The notes beneath the pieces are model-generated. The model was not told where the DNA came from, did no database searches, and worked only from the letters and a program-made list of their open reading frames with translations. Position numbers and translations under genes: made by a program. From Ahrensia sp. (lineage in GTDB: Bacteria; Pseudomonadota; Alphaproteobacteria; Rhizobiales; Rhizobiaceae): a stretch of 61,945 nt of DNA. The stretch lies in contig NZXU01000020.1 in the NCBI GenBank assembly GCA_002698425.1, positions 1 through 61,945 of the forward strand, read 5' to 3'. Within the stretch, counting starts at the first letter, position 1. Every line of letters starts with the position of its first letter. Positions 47,284 to 57,401 of this stretch are shown in pieces.

Positions 47284-47976
47284 TCATCGCGGGGGCCCTG
47301 AGCCGGTTGTGGTCTCGGCGGCGAGGCGACGGACCACCGGTTCGAGATCCTCGGCGAGCAGCGCCCGCAGGAACACCGCGGCGACGCGATGCGACCGGTC
47401 CAAGACGATGGTGGACGGGATGACGGTGGTGGGATATCTCGCGCCCAAGGCGATCATCGTGCGCATCGGTGGGTCGTAGATCGACGGGAAGGTGACCTTG
47501 CGATCGACGATGAAGTCAACCGCAGCTTGGCGGTTGTTGTCGCGGACGTCGATGCCCAGAAAGGCGACTCCCTCGTCCCGGGTCGCGTCGTACACCCTTT
47601 GCAGCTCCGGCATCTCGGTGCGACAGGGACCGCACCACTGACCCCACACGTTGATCACCACCACCTGCTCGGCGAAGTCATCGAGTGACAACGTGCGGTT
47701 GGGGTCCATCAGGTCGGGTCCGCGTATCAGCCCCGGGCGACCACGACTCTGCGGCGGGTCGTAGAAGATGTCGACCTGCCCGCCCGGCGACACGAACTCG
47801 AACGTGCCACCCTGCGCGACGGCGTCGTCTCCGCTGGAGCATCCGGACACTGCGGCGCCGAGCAGTACCGCGCTCAAACCCGCGGCGATGCCACGCCGTA
47901 CCACCAGTGACCAATGTGTCGGGGGTCGCCTCCGTCGCCGACGCTCAACGCCCACGCACACCCTTGACGGCGACAT
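47284..47976 (-). CDS. TlpA/ResA-like thioredoxin lipoprotein, copy 2
   Basis: The protein has about 230 residues, with an Arg-rich start, a signal peptide with lipobox (Val-Ser-Gly-Cys, Cys46) and a thioredoxin domain with Trp-Cys-Gly-Pro-Cys (Cys115/Cys118). It is a clear paralog of the protein at 1188-1790. Starts at 48006 or at a GTG nearer the signal peptide are also possible; the frame is open across the operator at 48180, which argues against the longest version. It probably reduces thiols in oxidase or cytochrome maturation, fitting its link to ctaG. Confidence 0.82.
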   Translation of the reverse strand: MSPSRVCVGVERRRRRRPPTHWSLVVRRGIAAGLSAVLLGAAVSGCSSGDDAVAQGGTFEFVSPGGQVDIFYDPPQSRGRPGLIRGPDLMDPNRTLSLDDFAEQVVVINVWGQWCGPCRTEMPELQRVYDATRDEGVAFLGIDVRDNNRQAAVDFIVDRKVTFPSIYDPPMRTMIALGARYPTTVIPSTIVLDRSHRVAAVFLRALLAEDLEPVVRRLAAETTTGSGPPR

Positions 47977-48048
47977 TCGGGGCGCATCGGTTAATCGATG
48001 AGTCATTTCAAGCGCCACTCGCGCTGGGCTCGCTCCGATGCGGGACGC

Positions 48049-48064
48049 CGCGCTACGTAGCGCG
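48049..48064. promoter_or_regulatory. Perfect palindrome with fused half-sites
   Basis: CGCGCTACGTAGCGCG is a perfect 16-bp palindrome in which CTAC and GTAG are directly joined. It lies between the main site at 48180 and the tlpA-ctaG genes. It may be a second binding site or a hairpin. Confidence 0.4.
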
Positions 48065-48179
48065 TGACCGCTGGCAAAGGACACGACGACCTCCGTGACT
48101 GGACGTTCGGCGCCGGCGCCGCGGACGCTCGGGCGAACACCGGCGGGCCTGCTGCCAGGGCCGGTCCGCACGGCACATT

Positions 48180-48198
48180 CTACGTAGAGACTACGTAG
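48180..48198. promoter_or_regulatory. CTAC-N11-GTAG operator upstream of tlpA-ctaG
   Basis: CTACGTAGAGACTACGTAG has both half-sites intact. On both strands it is followed by TAGAAT, which could be a -10 element, so promoters in both directions may be covered. Confidence 0.72.
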
Positions 48199-48599
48199 AA
48201 TATAGCGCAGTGGTTCCACGGCGAATAACGGGAATCCGTTGATGAGGCGTTATCGGCCATGCGGACGATCGTCGGCGCAGGAGCGTCTGGTGGCCGACGC
48301 TAACGCCGTTGGCAATCGTCGGGTGGCCGCGATCGTCGGAGCGTGCAGCGGTCTACCAACGCTGCGGCCGACGCACCGCTCCGAAGCAGTCGTCAACAAG
48401 GCCACCCCTTTACGACGATCTGGTCGTTCCGGACTCGCGGGCGTCAGTCACCGTGGGCAGCATCGGGGTTCGGTCGTCGGCGGTCACGGTCAGCGCTGCG
48501 GCCGGAGTGCTGGGCGTGACGAGGTGGTCGCGACCGCCGACTACACCACCGGAAAGGCACTTCTTTATCTTTGTTCGGCGGTTGACGATCCACTCGGCG
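48199..48599. other. Region without a recognised gene
   Basis: A rightward frame of about 127 codons exists from 48239 but has no motif, weak start and unconvincing composition. If the operator at 48180 is divergent, a small transcript could begin here. Confidence 0.4.
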
Positions 48600-49585
<986 letters not shown>

Positions 49586-49600
49586 CTACTGAGTCACTAC

Positions 49601-49619
49601 CTACTATTCCACACAGTAA
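49601..49619. promoter_or_regulatory. CTAC-N11-GTAA operator upstream of ctaE
   Basis: CTACTATTCCACACAGTAA lies 49 bases upstream of the ctaE start; an extra CTAC directly precedes it (CTACCTAC). Confidence 0.62.
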
Positions 49620-49775
49620 ATGTTTCACAAATGCGGCATGGGTGGTGTGGGCCCATGTGGCCGGGACACGTAGCGTCGCCCGTGCGACGAAGCACGCGCG
49701 TTGGGCGGCGCAGGGCCGATAAGCATCGCCGTGTGCGTGGACATTGAACGCGGTTCCTCGTAATCTTTCCGTGAC

Positions 49776-49794
49776 CTACGTAGCTAGACCATAG
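49776..49794. promoter_or_regulatory. CTAC-N11-ATAG site before the third NlpC/P60 gene
   Basis: CTACGTAGCTAGACCATAG has an intact left half and one change in the right half. It ends about 25 bases before the likely GTG start, so it overlaps the transcription start region. Confidence 0.58.
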
Positions 49795-49818
49795 ATGTCC
49801 CTGCGGTGTGAGGACTGT

Positions 49819-50919
49819 GTGTTGAGGATGAACCGCCCCGCCGCGGTATGCCGATCAGCGAGCGCTCTCGTGATGGCGATCGTGCTGGCACTGACGCTTG
49901 GCGACTCGGCGGGCACTGGGTGGGCAGACCCGGCTGCCGACGCCTTGGCTCGATTGACGGAGCTCTCCCGAGAAGCCGAGCGGACCACGGAAGCGGTGTA
50001 TTCGGCCGAACTAGACCTCGAGGCGAAACTCGCGGCGCAGCTCAGGGCCGAGGATCGTCAACGCGCCGAACTCGAAGCGATGACCGCGGCGCGAGCCGAC
50101 CTCGGTGGGTATCAGGCTGCCGTGAACGAGGTGGCGGCCGCGTCATACATGGGTGGTTCGACCAGCACGATCAGCGCGGCGCTGACCGCCGAGTCTCCGC
50201 AACGCCTGCTCGACGAACTCTCCTCGAGCAGGGTGATGGCCACTCAGATGTCGGACCGCATTAGGGCCTTCCGCGCCGCATCGACCCGTGCCGACGAAGC
50301 CGCGCTCGCGGCGCAGTCATCAACGCTGGCAGCTCGTACAGCCGCGGAGCAGGCGTCGGCCGTCCGCGCGGGCCTGCAATCGAAGCAGAGCCGACTGCGA
50401 ACACAGATCGCCGAAGTAGAGGCGCTATATCGCGCACTGACTCCCGATCAACGTGTCGCGCTCGCCGACCCTGGGCCGGCACCGCCCGCGCCGCCGGTCC
50501 CACCAGCGGCCAACCCGGCCATCATCGCGATGCCTGAGGCGATCCCGCCGATGGGGCCGGGTCCGTCCAGCTCACCCGGCGGGGCCGCGGTCGTGCAGGC
50601 GGCGTTGACCCGCGTGGGTGCGCCCTACTCGTGGGGCGCGACAGGACCTGATGCCTTCGACTGCTCAGGTCTCATCAAGTGGGCCTTTCTGCAGAACGGC
50701 AAGTCGCTTCCGCGGTCAAGTCAGGCGCTTGCGGCGGGCGGACAACCCGTGGCGACGACCGATCTGCAGCCCGGCGACATAGTCACCTTCTACTCGGACG
50801 CCTCACACGCGGGCATCTACATCGGCGATGGGAACATGGTGCACGCCTCGACGTACGGCACTCCGGTGAAGGTGGCGCCCATCTCGTCGGCGCCGATCTA
50901 CAACGTGCGCCGCTACTAG
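49819..50919 (+). CDS. RipA-like NlpC/P60 endopeptidase, third copy
   Basis: The protein has about 366 residues, with a signal peptide, a coiled coil (about 40-210), a Pro-rich linker and a C-terminal NlpC/P60 domain with Cys282 (DCSG) and His330 (SHAG). It belongs to the RipA/RipC type but is less similar to the two enzymes at 12094 and 15587, which are closer to each other. Start codons at 49795, 49819 (GTG, with GAGG in front) and 49828 are in frame; 49819 fits best with the operator position. Confidence 0.88.
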   Translation: MLRMNRPAAVCRSASALVMAIVLALTLGDSAGTGWADPAADALARLTELSREAERTTEAVYSAELDLEAKLAAQLRAEDRQRAELEAMTAARADLGGYQAAVNEVAAASYMGGSTSTISAALTAESPQRLLDELSSSRVMATQMSDRIRAFRAASTRADEAALAAQSSTLAARTAAEQASAVRAGLQSKQSRLRTQIAEVEALYRALTPDQRVALADPGPAPPAPPVPPAANPAIIAMPEAIPPMGPGPSSSPGGAAVVQAALTRVGAPYSWGATGPDAFDCSGLIKWAFLQNGKSLPRSSQALAAGGQPVATTDLQPGDIVTFYSDASHAGIYIGDGNMVHASTYGTPVKVAPISSAPIYNVRRY

Positions 50920-51168
50920 CCAACTACTGTGGCGTTGCCCGCTTCCCACGGTTTTCAAGGATGTTTTGATAGCCGAGTCCGTCGGTACCGCACAGGTTGG
51001 GTCCGCCGTGGCGAACGACTTCGACGGCATTGCGGCTGCGGGTGTTGTCGTAGATCGAAATGCCAGGCCTTGGGGCGCGTAACTCACGTCGGCATTAGAA
51101 AGACGGGAACATACGCTCGTGTGCGCGGACCGCGTGTCGGCACGCGGGTGCGAATCTCAAGGAGGACC

Positions 51169-51810
51169 GTGAACCTGGCTACGCGCGCATTCATAACCAC
51201 ACTGGTGGCGTTGGCCTTTTCGCTGTCCGGAGTCGGGGTTGCTGCCGCGCACACCTCTCTCGTGGGTTCTGACCCGGCCAAGGACGCGAGCGTAGCGTCC
51301 CCATTGACCGCCGTCGTGCTGATCTTTTCCGAGGAGATCAACCCAGCGTTCGCTGAGGTCGCCGTCACCAGCGCCGATGGTCGCAACTGGGTATCGGGCT
51401 CGGCAAACGTCGAAGGGCCGCGCCTCACGGTCGCCGTCGGGCCCGACCGACTCACAAACGGCCTGTTCACCGTGAGCTACCGCGTGGTCTCAGCAGATGG
51501 CCACCCCGTCTCTGGCTCGTACACCTTCACCATCGCCGGCGTCCCAGAACAGCCGTCACCCACTACCGCGCCAGCCCGTGCAGCACCCAGCACCGCTGAG
51601 CCGTCTCCTCCGGCGCCCGCGGCGACCGCGGGTTCGGACACCAAGGCGTCTGTACTCACCGCAGCCGGCGCCGGTCTGGCGCTTGGCGGTGTGATCGCGT
51701 TCTGGCAAAGTAGACGACACCGCCGGAAGAACGCACCAAAACACCCCGGATCTGAACCCGGGCGCTCTGGAGTGCATGACACATCACCTCCTACCGATCG
51801 AAGAGATTGA
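51169..51810 (+). CDS. CopC-domain copper-binding membrane protein
   Basis: The 213-residue protein has a signal peptide (1-27), then a mature N-terminal His28 that in CopC proteins binds Cu(II), with a second His in GHPVSGSYTF. The beta-sandwich CopC domain ends near residue 125, followed by a Pro/Ala/Thr-rich linker, a membrane helix (about 165-182) and a basic tail. It delivers or stores copper at the membrane. AGGAGG precedes the GTG at 51169. The frame is open upstream but without ribosome site. It could work with the CopD-CtaG fusion. Confidence 0.85.
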   Translation: MNLATRAFITTLVALAFSLSGVGVAAAHTSLVGSDPAKDASVASPLTAVVLIFSEEINPAFAEVAVTSADGRNWVSGSANVEGPRLTVAVGPDRLTNGLFTVSYRVVSADGHPVSGSYTFTIAGVPEQPSPTTAPARAAPSTAEPSPPAPAATAGSDTKASVLTAAGAGLALGGVIAFWQSRRHRRKNAPKHPGSEPGRSGVHDTSPPTDRRD

Positions 51811-52113
51811 CCTCGTAAAGCTGGCGAGCGCAGCCGCGGGGCGCCAACTGCGGATCGGCCAATGGGTTCCGCTCGACGAGCGCCCAAATGGCAAGGCCGC
51901 TACAGCCCGTTCCATATCCGCCTCGCTGGCGCGTCGGCCCTAGTACTGCCGAGAGCCATAATCCCGGCCACAGCTGTCAACGAAGCCGACCGTTTGCGAG
52001 AGATTGTGGTACTGGGGATCGAAAGTTTCCGGTACCCCTGGTACCGAGTCGGCCACTCTGGCAACATCACTCGGCGATAGGTCACGACTGGCGCACACCC
52101 GGGGGAGATGACA

Positions 52114-53964
52114 ATGACGGATGTCACCACAGCCTCGAAACTGTCCACGCTGGCTCAGGCAAGCCAAGGCGGCGGAACGGCCCTCCACGAGATCCTCATC
52201 CTGTCCTCAGCCGGCGCGGTGGTCGCCGCGGCGCTGCTGTGGGTCGGCTACCAGCATCGAAGCCACAAGATTGCCTGGCTAGCGGAATTGGGCCACTGGT
52301 CCGGCAGGCGTTTTAAGCGCCCGCCGTGGGTCGCCCTGCCGATTGCGCTATTTATCGCCTCTATCCTGTGTGCGCTGTTCGGCTTCATCTGGGACGTCAG
52401 CCTGCACATCGGCAACGGTCGAGATAACGGCGCGCTGGCCAACCCTGCGCACTACTTCATCCTCATCGGGCTGTTCGGCATCTTCGTCGCGGGCTGCACC
52501 GCGATGGTGCTGCCCTACGATCGGCCTGGGCCGGCGGCCGTGCGCATCACCGACCATTGGTACGCACCCGTCGGCGGCATCGTGATGGCCGGCTGCGGCC
52601 TCTATGCGCTGATGGGCTTCCCCCTCGACGACATCTGGCACCGAATCTTCGGCCAGGACGTCACGCTATGGGGGCCCACACACCTGATGATGATCGGCGG
52701 CGCCGGCTTCTCCACGATCGCCGCATTGTTCCTCGAGTACGAGGGCCGCCACGCCAACGCCAGTGCCGAAGACGCTCCCCCCGACGGGATTGGCCTTAGG
52801 TTCGTCCAATACCTCGCCTTCGCCGGCGTCCTCGTCGGCGCCTCTGTCTACCAAATCGAATTCGACTTCGGCGTCCCGCAGTTCCGCCAAGTGTTCCAGC
52901 CCATGCTGATCGCCGCCGCCGCCGGCCTGGCGCTGGTGGCGGCGCGCGTCTTCATGGGCCGCGGCGCCGCGCTCATCGCCGCGGTCATCGCGATCGGACT
53001 GCGGGGCGCCGTGGCGCTGCTGGTGGGCCCGGTCCTCGGCGCGCCCATCAACTGGTTCACCCTCTACCTCGGCGCCGCCGTGGTCGTCGAAGTCATCGCG
53101 CTCACACCCTTGCTCAAACGACCCATCGTGTTCGGCGCCCTCAGCGGTTTCGGCGTCGCCAGCATCGGCCTGTGGCTGGAATCGCTGTGGATCAACGCCG
53201 TGTACCACTATCCGTGGCCGTCGAGCATCTGGCCCGAAGCGTTGGCAATGGCCGTGCCGGTGGCGGTCCTCACTGGCGCGTGCGGCGGCATGGCGGGCAT
53301 GGTGCTCACCGGCCAGCGGCTTCCGCGGCGCGCCATCAGCATAGGCCTAGTCGCGCTGACGGTACTGGCCCTCGGTGGCGCCGCCGCCGACGGCCTGCGC
53401 TACAACGTGCCGCAAGACGTGACCGCCACCGTCACCCTGACTGAGGCGCCGCCACTCAACGGGCAGCGTCAGGTGACAGCCGACGTCCGCATCAACCCGC
53501 CGGACATTCTCAGCGAAAATCCCAACTGGGTGGCACTAATGGCGTGGCAGGGCAAGCTGGCCAACGACCGCGGGCAGATCGTCGATAATCTCGCCAAAAT
53601 TGGCGCAGGCCACTACGTCTCCACCAAGCCGATCCCCGTAGCCGGCGAGTGGAAGACCCTGTTGCGTGTGCACGACGGCAAAACCTTCACCGCCGTACCC
53701 ATCTATTTGGCGGGCGACCCCGGAATCGGCGCCGAAGAAATCCCCGCCGAGGCGCAGTTCACCCGCCCATTCGTCGCTGAGATCACCATCCTCCAACGCG
53801 AGCGCAGCCCCGACATCCCGCAGTCGCTCTGGCTGATCGGTTGTCTAATCGTCCTGGCCTGCACGCTGGCGATGATCGCCGGAATCACTTGGGGCGGTGG
53901 GCGCATAAACAACAGCGAGCCCAGGAGAAGCCAACGGGCCTATGAACCGTCGGCACAAGCCTGA
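52114..53964 (+). CDS. Large polytopic membrane protein of unknown function
   Basis: The protein has 616 residues, with about twelve membrane segments (to residue about 430), an extracellular beta-rich domain (about 435-575) and a last helix. Conserved-looking polar residues lie in or near the membrane: WDVSLHIG, NPAHYFILIG, DIWHRIFG and WGPTHLMMIGG, each with a His next to Asp or Trp. This pattern suggests metal or haem binding, but I do not recognise the family. GGGGAG stands six bases before the ATG at 52114. The preceding copC gene and neighbouring copper genes make a copper role possible. Confidence 0.75.
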   Translation: MTDVTTASKLSTLAQASQGGGTALHEILILSSAGAVVAAALLWVGYQHRSHKIAWLAELGHWSGRRFKRPPWVALPIALFIASILCALFGFIWDVSLHIGNGRDNGALANPAHYFILIGLFGIFVAGCTAMVLPYDRPGPAAVRITDHWYAPVGGIVMAGCGLYALMGFPLDDIWHRIFGQDVTLWGPTHLMMIGGAGFSTIAALFLEYEGRHANASAEDAPPDGIGLRFVQYLAFAGVLVGASVYQIEFDFGVPQFRQVFQPMLIAAAAGLALVAARVFMGRGAALIAAVIAIGLRGAVALLVGPVLGAPINWFTLYLGAAVVVEVIALTPLLKRPIVFGALSGFGVASIGLWLESLWINAVYHYPWPSSIWPEALAMAVPVAVLTGACGGMAGMVLTGQRLPRRAISIGLVALTVLALGGAAADGLRYNVPQDVTATVTLTEAPPLNGQRQVTADVRINPPDILSENPNWVALMAWQGKLANDRGQIVDNLAKIGAGHYVSTKPIPVAGEWKTLLRVHDGKTFTAVPIYLAGDPGIGAEEIPAEAQFTRPFVAEITILQRERSPDIPQSLWLIGCLIVLACTLAMIAGITWGGGRINNSEPRRSQRAYEPSAQA

Positions 53965-54092
53965 CGCCACGACACTGAAGTCCTGACACGGGTATCGCAC
54001 TCCAGAAGTGACGAGCCCCAGGCGATCCGGGCGCTGACGGCTCCCCTTCGTCGTCAGGTTATACGCGAAGCAGGTGTACCCGGCAGGCTACC

Positions 54093-54866
54093 GTGGCTTC
54101 AGTGAATGCCCCCGACGCCCCAACGGACGACCAGCGGCGACCGCTGCGGATCGAGATTGCCGTGGTGTTGATGGTGACGTTCGCTCTAAGCGCCTATACC
54201 TCGATCCTTAATCTGATCGAGGCGGTGCTGCTCGGCCTGGCGGGGCAGACCGTAGCGCTCAACCCGCGCCGCTCCACGTTCGACCTCATCGATCTCGGCC
54301 TCAATCTGGCGACGGTGTTCCAATTGGTTGCCTGGGGCTTTCTCGCGATATACCTTTTGTGGCGCAGTGGTATCGGCCCGGCAGCAATCGGGTTGGGCCG
54401 ACCACGGTACCGGCTCGACCTGGTCGGTGGCATCGGGCTCGCGGCCCTTATCGGGCTGCCCGGCCTGGCTCTCTACGCTACCGCCCGCGCATTGGGCCTC
54501 AGCGCATCGATAGTGCCCTCGGAACTGAACGACACGTGGTGGCGCATCCCCGTCCTCATTTTGGTGTCGTTCGCCAACGCCTGGGCCGAGGAGATCATCG
54601 TGGTGGGTTTTCTGCTCACCCGGCTGCACCAACTGCGGGTCCGCCCGGCCACCGCGCTGGTGCTGTCAAGCCTTCTACGCGGCACCTATCACCTGTACCA
54701 AGGGTTCAGCGCCGGGCTGGGCAACATCGTGATGGGTCTCATATTCGGCTACGCGTGGCGGCGCACCGGCCGGCTGTGGCCACTGATCATCGCCCACGGG
54801 GCGATCAACACGGTGGCCTACGTCGGCTATGCGCTGGTCGCGGACCGACTCGGCTGGCTGCACTAA
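54093..54866 (+). CDS. CPBP-family intramembrane metalloprotease
   Basis: The 257-residue protein has about seven membrane segments. The family motifs are visible: Glu166-Glu167 in AEEIIVVGFLL, then a His in RGTYHLYQG and a His in IIAHGAINT. Bacterial CPBP proteins cleave membrane peptides or act in stress and bacteriocin immunity. The gene stands alone between two spacers; no operator of the CTAC type precedes it. Confidence 0.85.
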   Translation: MASVNAPDAPTDDQRRPLRIEIAVVLMVTFALSAYTSILNLIEAVLLGLAGQTVALNPRRSTFDLIDLGLNLATVFQLVAWGFLAIYLLWRSGIGPAAIGLGRPRYRLDLVGGIGLAALIGLPGLALYATARALGLSASIVPSELNDTWWRIPVLILVSFANAWAEEIIVVGFLLTRLHQLRVRPATALVLSSLLRGTYHLYQGFSAGLGNIVMGLIFGYAWRRTGRLWPLIIAHGAINTVAYVGYALVADRLGWLH

Positions 54867-55349
54867 GTTCACCTGCTACACCCTCCTGGGACCCTCGCCC
54901 AGACCAACCACCGGCAGCGTGGGCCGCGGGCCCCCGGCCCAGGGCTGGCAATCAAACGCCACGGTGAAAACCCACGGCACCATCACCGCCGGCAGTGATG
55001 GAGGGCACCGGCGATGTTTCCACCGTTACGCTGCCTAGACGGGTCGAGGTCGCCCTCAATACCGCATCAAGCGGCCGAGTTATAGCCCACGTAACCGTTG
55101 TCGCTCAACAACATTGGCGCTCGATGCGGATATCGAGCTCGAAAGACCGCGTCGGCTCAGAGGCCTGCAGGAAGGCCTTGCAATGGTAGTGATCACCCGC
55201 CGCTAAGTCGCCCGGGTCGATCGGGCCAGCGCGACCGCTGCTGCGCATGTCGTCGACTCGCGCGAATAAGCGGCATCGCGCCAAGGTGAACCCGAGGCTT
55301 CAAGCCCTGTGGCACAATGGCTTCGACCTGATTGGCTTGAGGGAGTCCA
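54867..55349. other. Intergenic region with a G+C-rich hairpin
   Basis: No gene is supported. The start has a hairpin (54921-54940). The rest shows only short frames without motifs. Confidence 0.45.
54921..54940 (+). terminator. Possible hairpin terminator after the CPBP gene
   Basis: GGGCCG and CGGCCC form a 6-bp perfect stem with an 8-base loop, 55 bases after the stop. No U-run follows, which is usual for mycobacteria, so the assignment rests on position only. Confidence 0.3.
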
Positions 55350-56078
55350 GTGTCGCTGGTGCGTGTGCGGGCTGTCGCCGTTGTGGGTGCGACCGCGGTG
55401 TTGATGACGTCTAGCTGTTCGTGCCAGACCGGCATCTCGATACCCGAAGGCGTTCCGCCGCCGGCGGGAGCCCCGGTGCCTTACATTGACTATCCTGCCC
55501 GCGGCCGACCCGCCGACCAGTTGCGCGTTTGGGCTGCACAACGGGCTCCGGCGCTGAACATACCGGCCACCGCGCTGGAGGCATATGCCTATGCGGCCAG
55601 AGTCGCCCACGTCGAGAACCCCGATTGCCAGCTGGCCTGGACGACGCTGGCGGGGATCGGCATGGTCGAGAGCCGCAACGGCACCTTTCGCGGCGCCACC
55701 ATCGCCCCGAACGGGGATGTCACTCCGCCGATTCGTGGTGTACGCCTTGATGGCTCGAACGGCAATATGCGCATTACCGACAGCGGCGGCGGCTCGCCCG
55801 ACGGTGAGCCCGGATTCGCCCAGGCAATGGGTCCGATGCAATTCATCCCGGAGACCTGGCGGCTCTATGGGGTTGACGCCAACAATGACGGCATCGTCAG
55901 TCCCGACAACGTCGACGACGCTGCGCTGTCGGCTGCCGGCTACCTATGCAACCGCGGCGGCGACCTGGCGACCCCAAAGGGGTGGATGACAGCGCTGTGG
56001 GCTTACAACCAGTCCGATCCGTACGCCCGCAGCGTGCGCGACTGGGCTACAGCTTATGCCGCCGGCGACTCTCAATAG
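55350..56078 (+). CDS. Secreted lytic murein transglycosylase, MltB-like
   Basis: The 242-residue protein has a Cys-containing signal region (1-27, with a possible lipid-type Cys cluster SSCSCQ) and a catalytic domain of the MltB type. The catalytic Glu is in GIGMVESRNG, followed by AMGPMQFIPETW and DDAALSAAGYL. It cleaves glycan strands to anhydro-muropeptides. The GTG at 55350 begins the signal peptide. Together with the three NlpC/P60 enzymes, M23 peptidase and L,D-transpeptidases it makes a large wall-remodelling set. Confidence 0.88.
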   Translation: MSLVRVRAVAVVGATAVLMTSSCSCQTGISIPEGVPPPAGAPVPYIDYPARGRPADQLRVWAAQRAPALNIPATALEAYAYAARVAHVENPDCQLAWTTLAGIGMVESRNGTFRGATIAPNGDVTPPIRGVRLDGSNGNMRITDSGGGSPDGEPGFAQAMGPMQFIPETWRLYGVDANNDGIVSPDNVDDAALSAAGYLCNRGGDLATPKGWMTALWAYNQSDPYARSVRDWATAYAAGDSQ

Positions 56079-56267
56079 CAGCCCGAGGTCGCCGGATCCA
56101 CGGGCGCGCGCATTCTGGACGCAGATGTGTGGCGGCAGCGGGTCGCGCATACGATCGAACTGCTATCTGATGAGGCTTTGTAAGGCCAGATCCGATCGAC
56201 TCGACCGCCAGTCTGACCACTCTGCTGATGTTTCCTTGTTATGCCGAAACCGAAAGGGACTAACAAG

Positions 56268-57065
56268 ATGGAGAAACAAATCATCTGGCGCGGCCTGTTG
56301 GCTGGCGCCGCCGCAGGCGTACTGGCTTTCGGGTTCGCGCGGATATTCGCTGCGCCCCAGACTTCGCGCGCAATCGAGTACGAAGATGGCGTGCGGGCCG
56401 CCTGGGAGGCCATGGCTTCGCCGGGGGGACACGCCGGCCACGGTGAACAGGTCGACCTGTTCACCCGCACAGTGCAGATGAACCTCGGCATGGGTCTCGG
56501 CCTACTCGCGTTCAGCGTCGCCATCGGCGCCTTGTTCGCGGTGGTGTTCGCTGTGGCCTATGGTCGCGTCGGTGATGTGTCGGTACGACTGCTGTCGCTC
56601 TACATCGCGGGCGGCATGCTGTTGAGCTTGTACGTCATACCTAACCTGAAATATCCCGCCAACCCGCCAGCGTTGAGTCTCGACCAGACCGTCCGTGAGC
56701 GCACACTGCTGTATGTGTTGATGGTGGTGCTGTCGGCAGCGCTCCTGATCGGCGCGGTGGTACTGGCTCGCCGATGGGTGGCCGAGTTGGGGGCCTTCAA
56801 CGGATGGTTGGCCGCCGCTGGCGGCTACGCGGCGACGATGGCACTCGTAATGCTCGTGCTGCCAACCATCAATGAAACACCGGCCCCGCTGCGCGACGCT
56901 GCAGGCGCCATCGTCTATGAGGGCTTTCCCGCCGATGTCCTCTACTACTTCCGGCTCTACGCGCTCGGCACCCAGGTTGTCATTTATACGACAATCGGGC
57001 TGGTGTTCGGTGCGATCGCGTCGCGGCTGGTTGGGGAGCGCCGAAAGACCAGCCACATACTGTAA
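56268..57065 (+). CDS. CbtA-like cobalt-transport membrane protein
   Basis: The 265-residue protein has six or seven membrane segments and the CbtA features: a first helix with GLLAGAAAGVLAFGFAR, an acidic and His-containing loop (GGHAGHGE), and the LKYPANPPAL segment. CbtA is thought to take up cobalt with the small protein CbtB under cobalamin riboswitch control. Neither a cbtB gene nor a riboswitch was seen here. The ATG at 56268 has AAAGGGA upstream. The name rests on family resemblance. Confidence 0.75.
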   Translation: MEKQIIWRGLLAGAAAGVLAFGFARIFAAPQTSRAIEYEDGVRAAWEAMASPGGHAGHGEQVDLFTRTVQMNLGMGLGLLAFSVAIGALFAVVFAVAYGRVGDVSVRLLSLYIAGGMLLSLYVIPNLKYPANPPALSLDQTVRERTLLYVLMVVLSAALLIGAVVLARRWVAELGAFNGWLAAAGGYAATMALVMLVLPTINETPAPLRDAAGAIVYEGFPADVLYYFRLYALGTQVVIYTTIGLVFGAIASRLVGERRKTSHIL

Positions 57066-57401
57066 CGCTTAATCCGGCCTTGGCGGCGGCGGTACAGAAC
57101 CATCAAGGCTGACTTGACGACTGTGCAGCCCTCTCGCTAAGTGCCGTCTACGGGTAGACGCAGGGAAGGCCTCGGCCGAGGGCAAGCGGGCCGGCGCTCA
57201 CTGGGGCTGCAGCTCTATTCCGCTGTGCCGGTTGAACGGCATGCGGGTGGTCTCGCGACCGGGCTAATGACCGGTCAGGTGGTTAGGAAAATCGTTCGTT
57301 GCAGCCGCGGGGTTGTGCCGTGCGGGCAGGTCGGCGCAGGCCATTCCACAGTCATCGGTTCGCTGCGCGCCGAACTGTGGCGGGGGCCCGCCTGGCGCTG
57401 A
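57066..57401. other. Intergenic region without a recognised gene
   Basis: This lies between convergent cbtA and dsbA genes. The perfect hairpin GTCTAC-GG-GTAGAC at 57146-57159 is the only notable feature; it may be a terminator or a degenerate relative of the CTAC sites. Confidence 0.45.

Noticed and set aside
56079..56267. Cobalamin riboswitch upstream of the CbtA-like gene
   Set aside because: The conserved B12-box-type sequence elements could not be found in this leader.
57146..57159. GTCTAC-GG-GTAGAC as another regulon operator
   Set aside because: The spacing is two bases instead of eleven and it lies between convergent gene ends; a hairpin or terminator is more likely.
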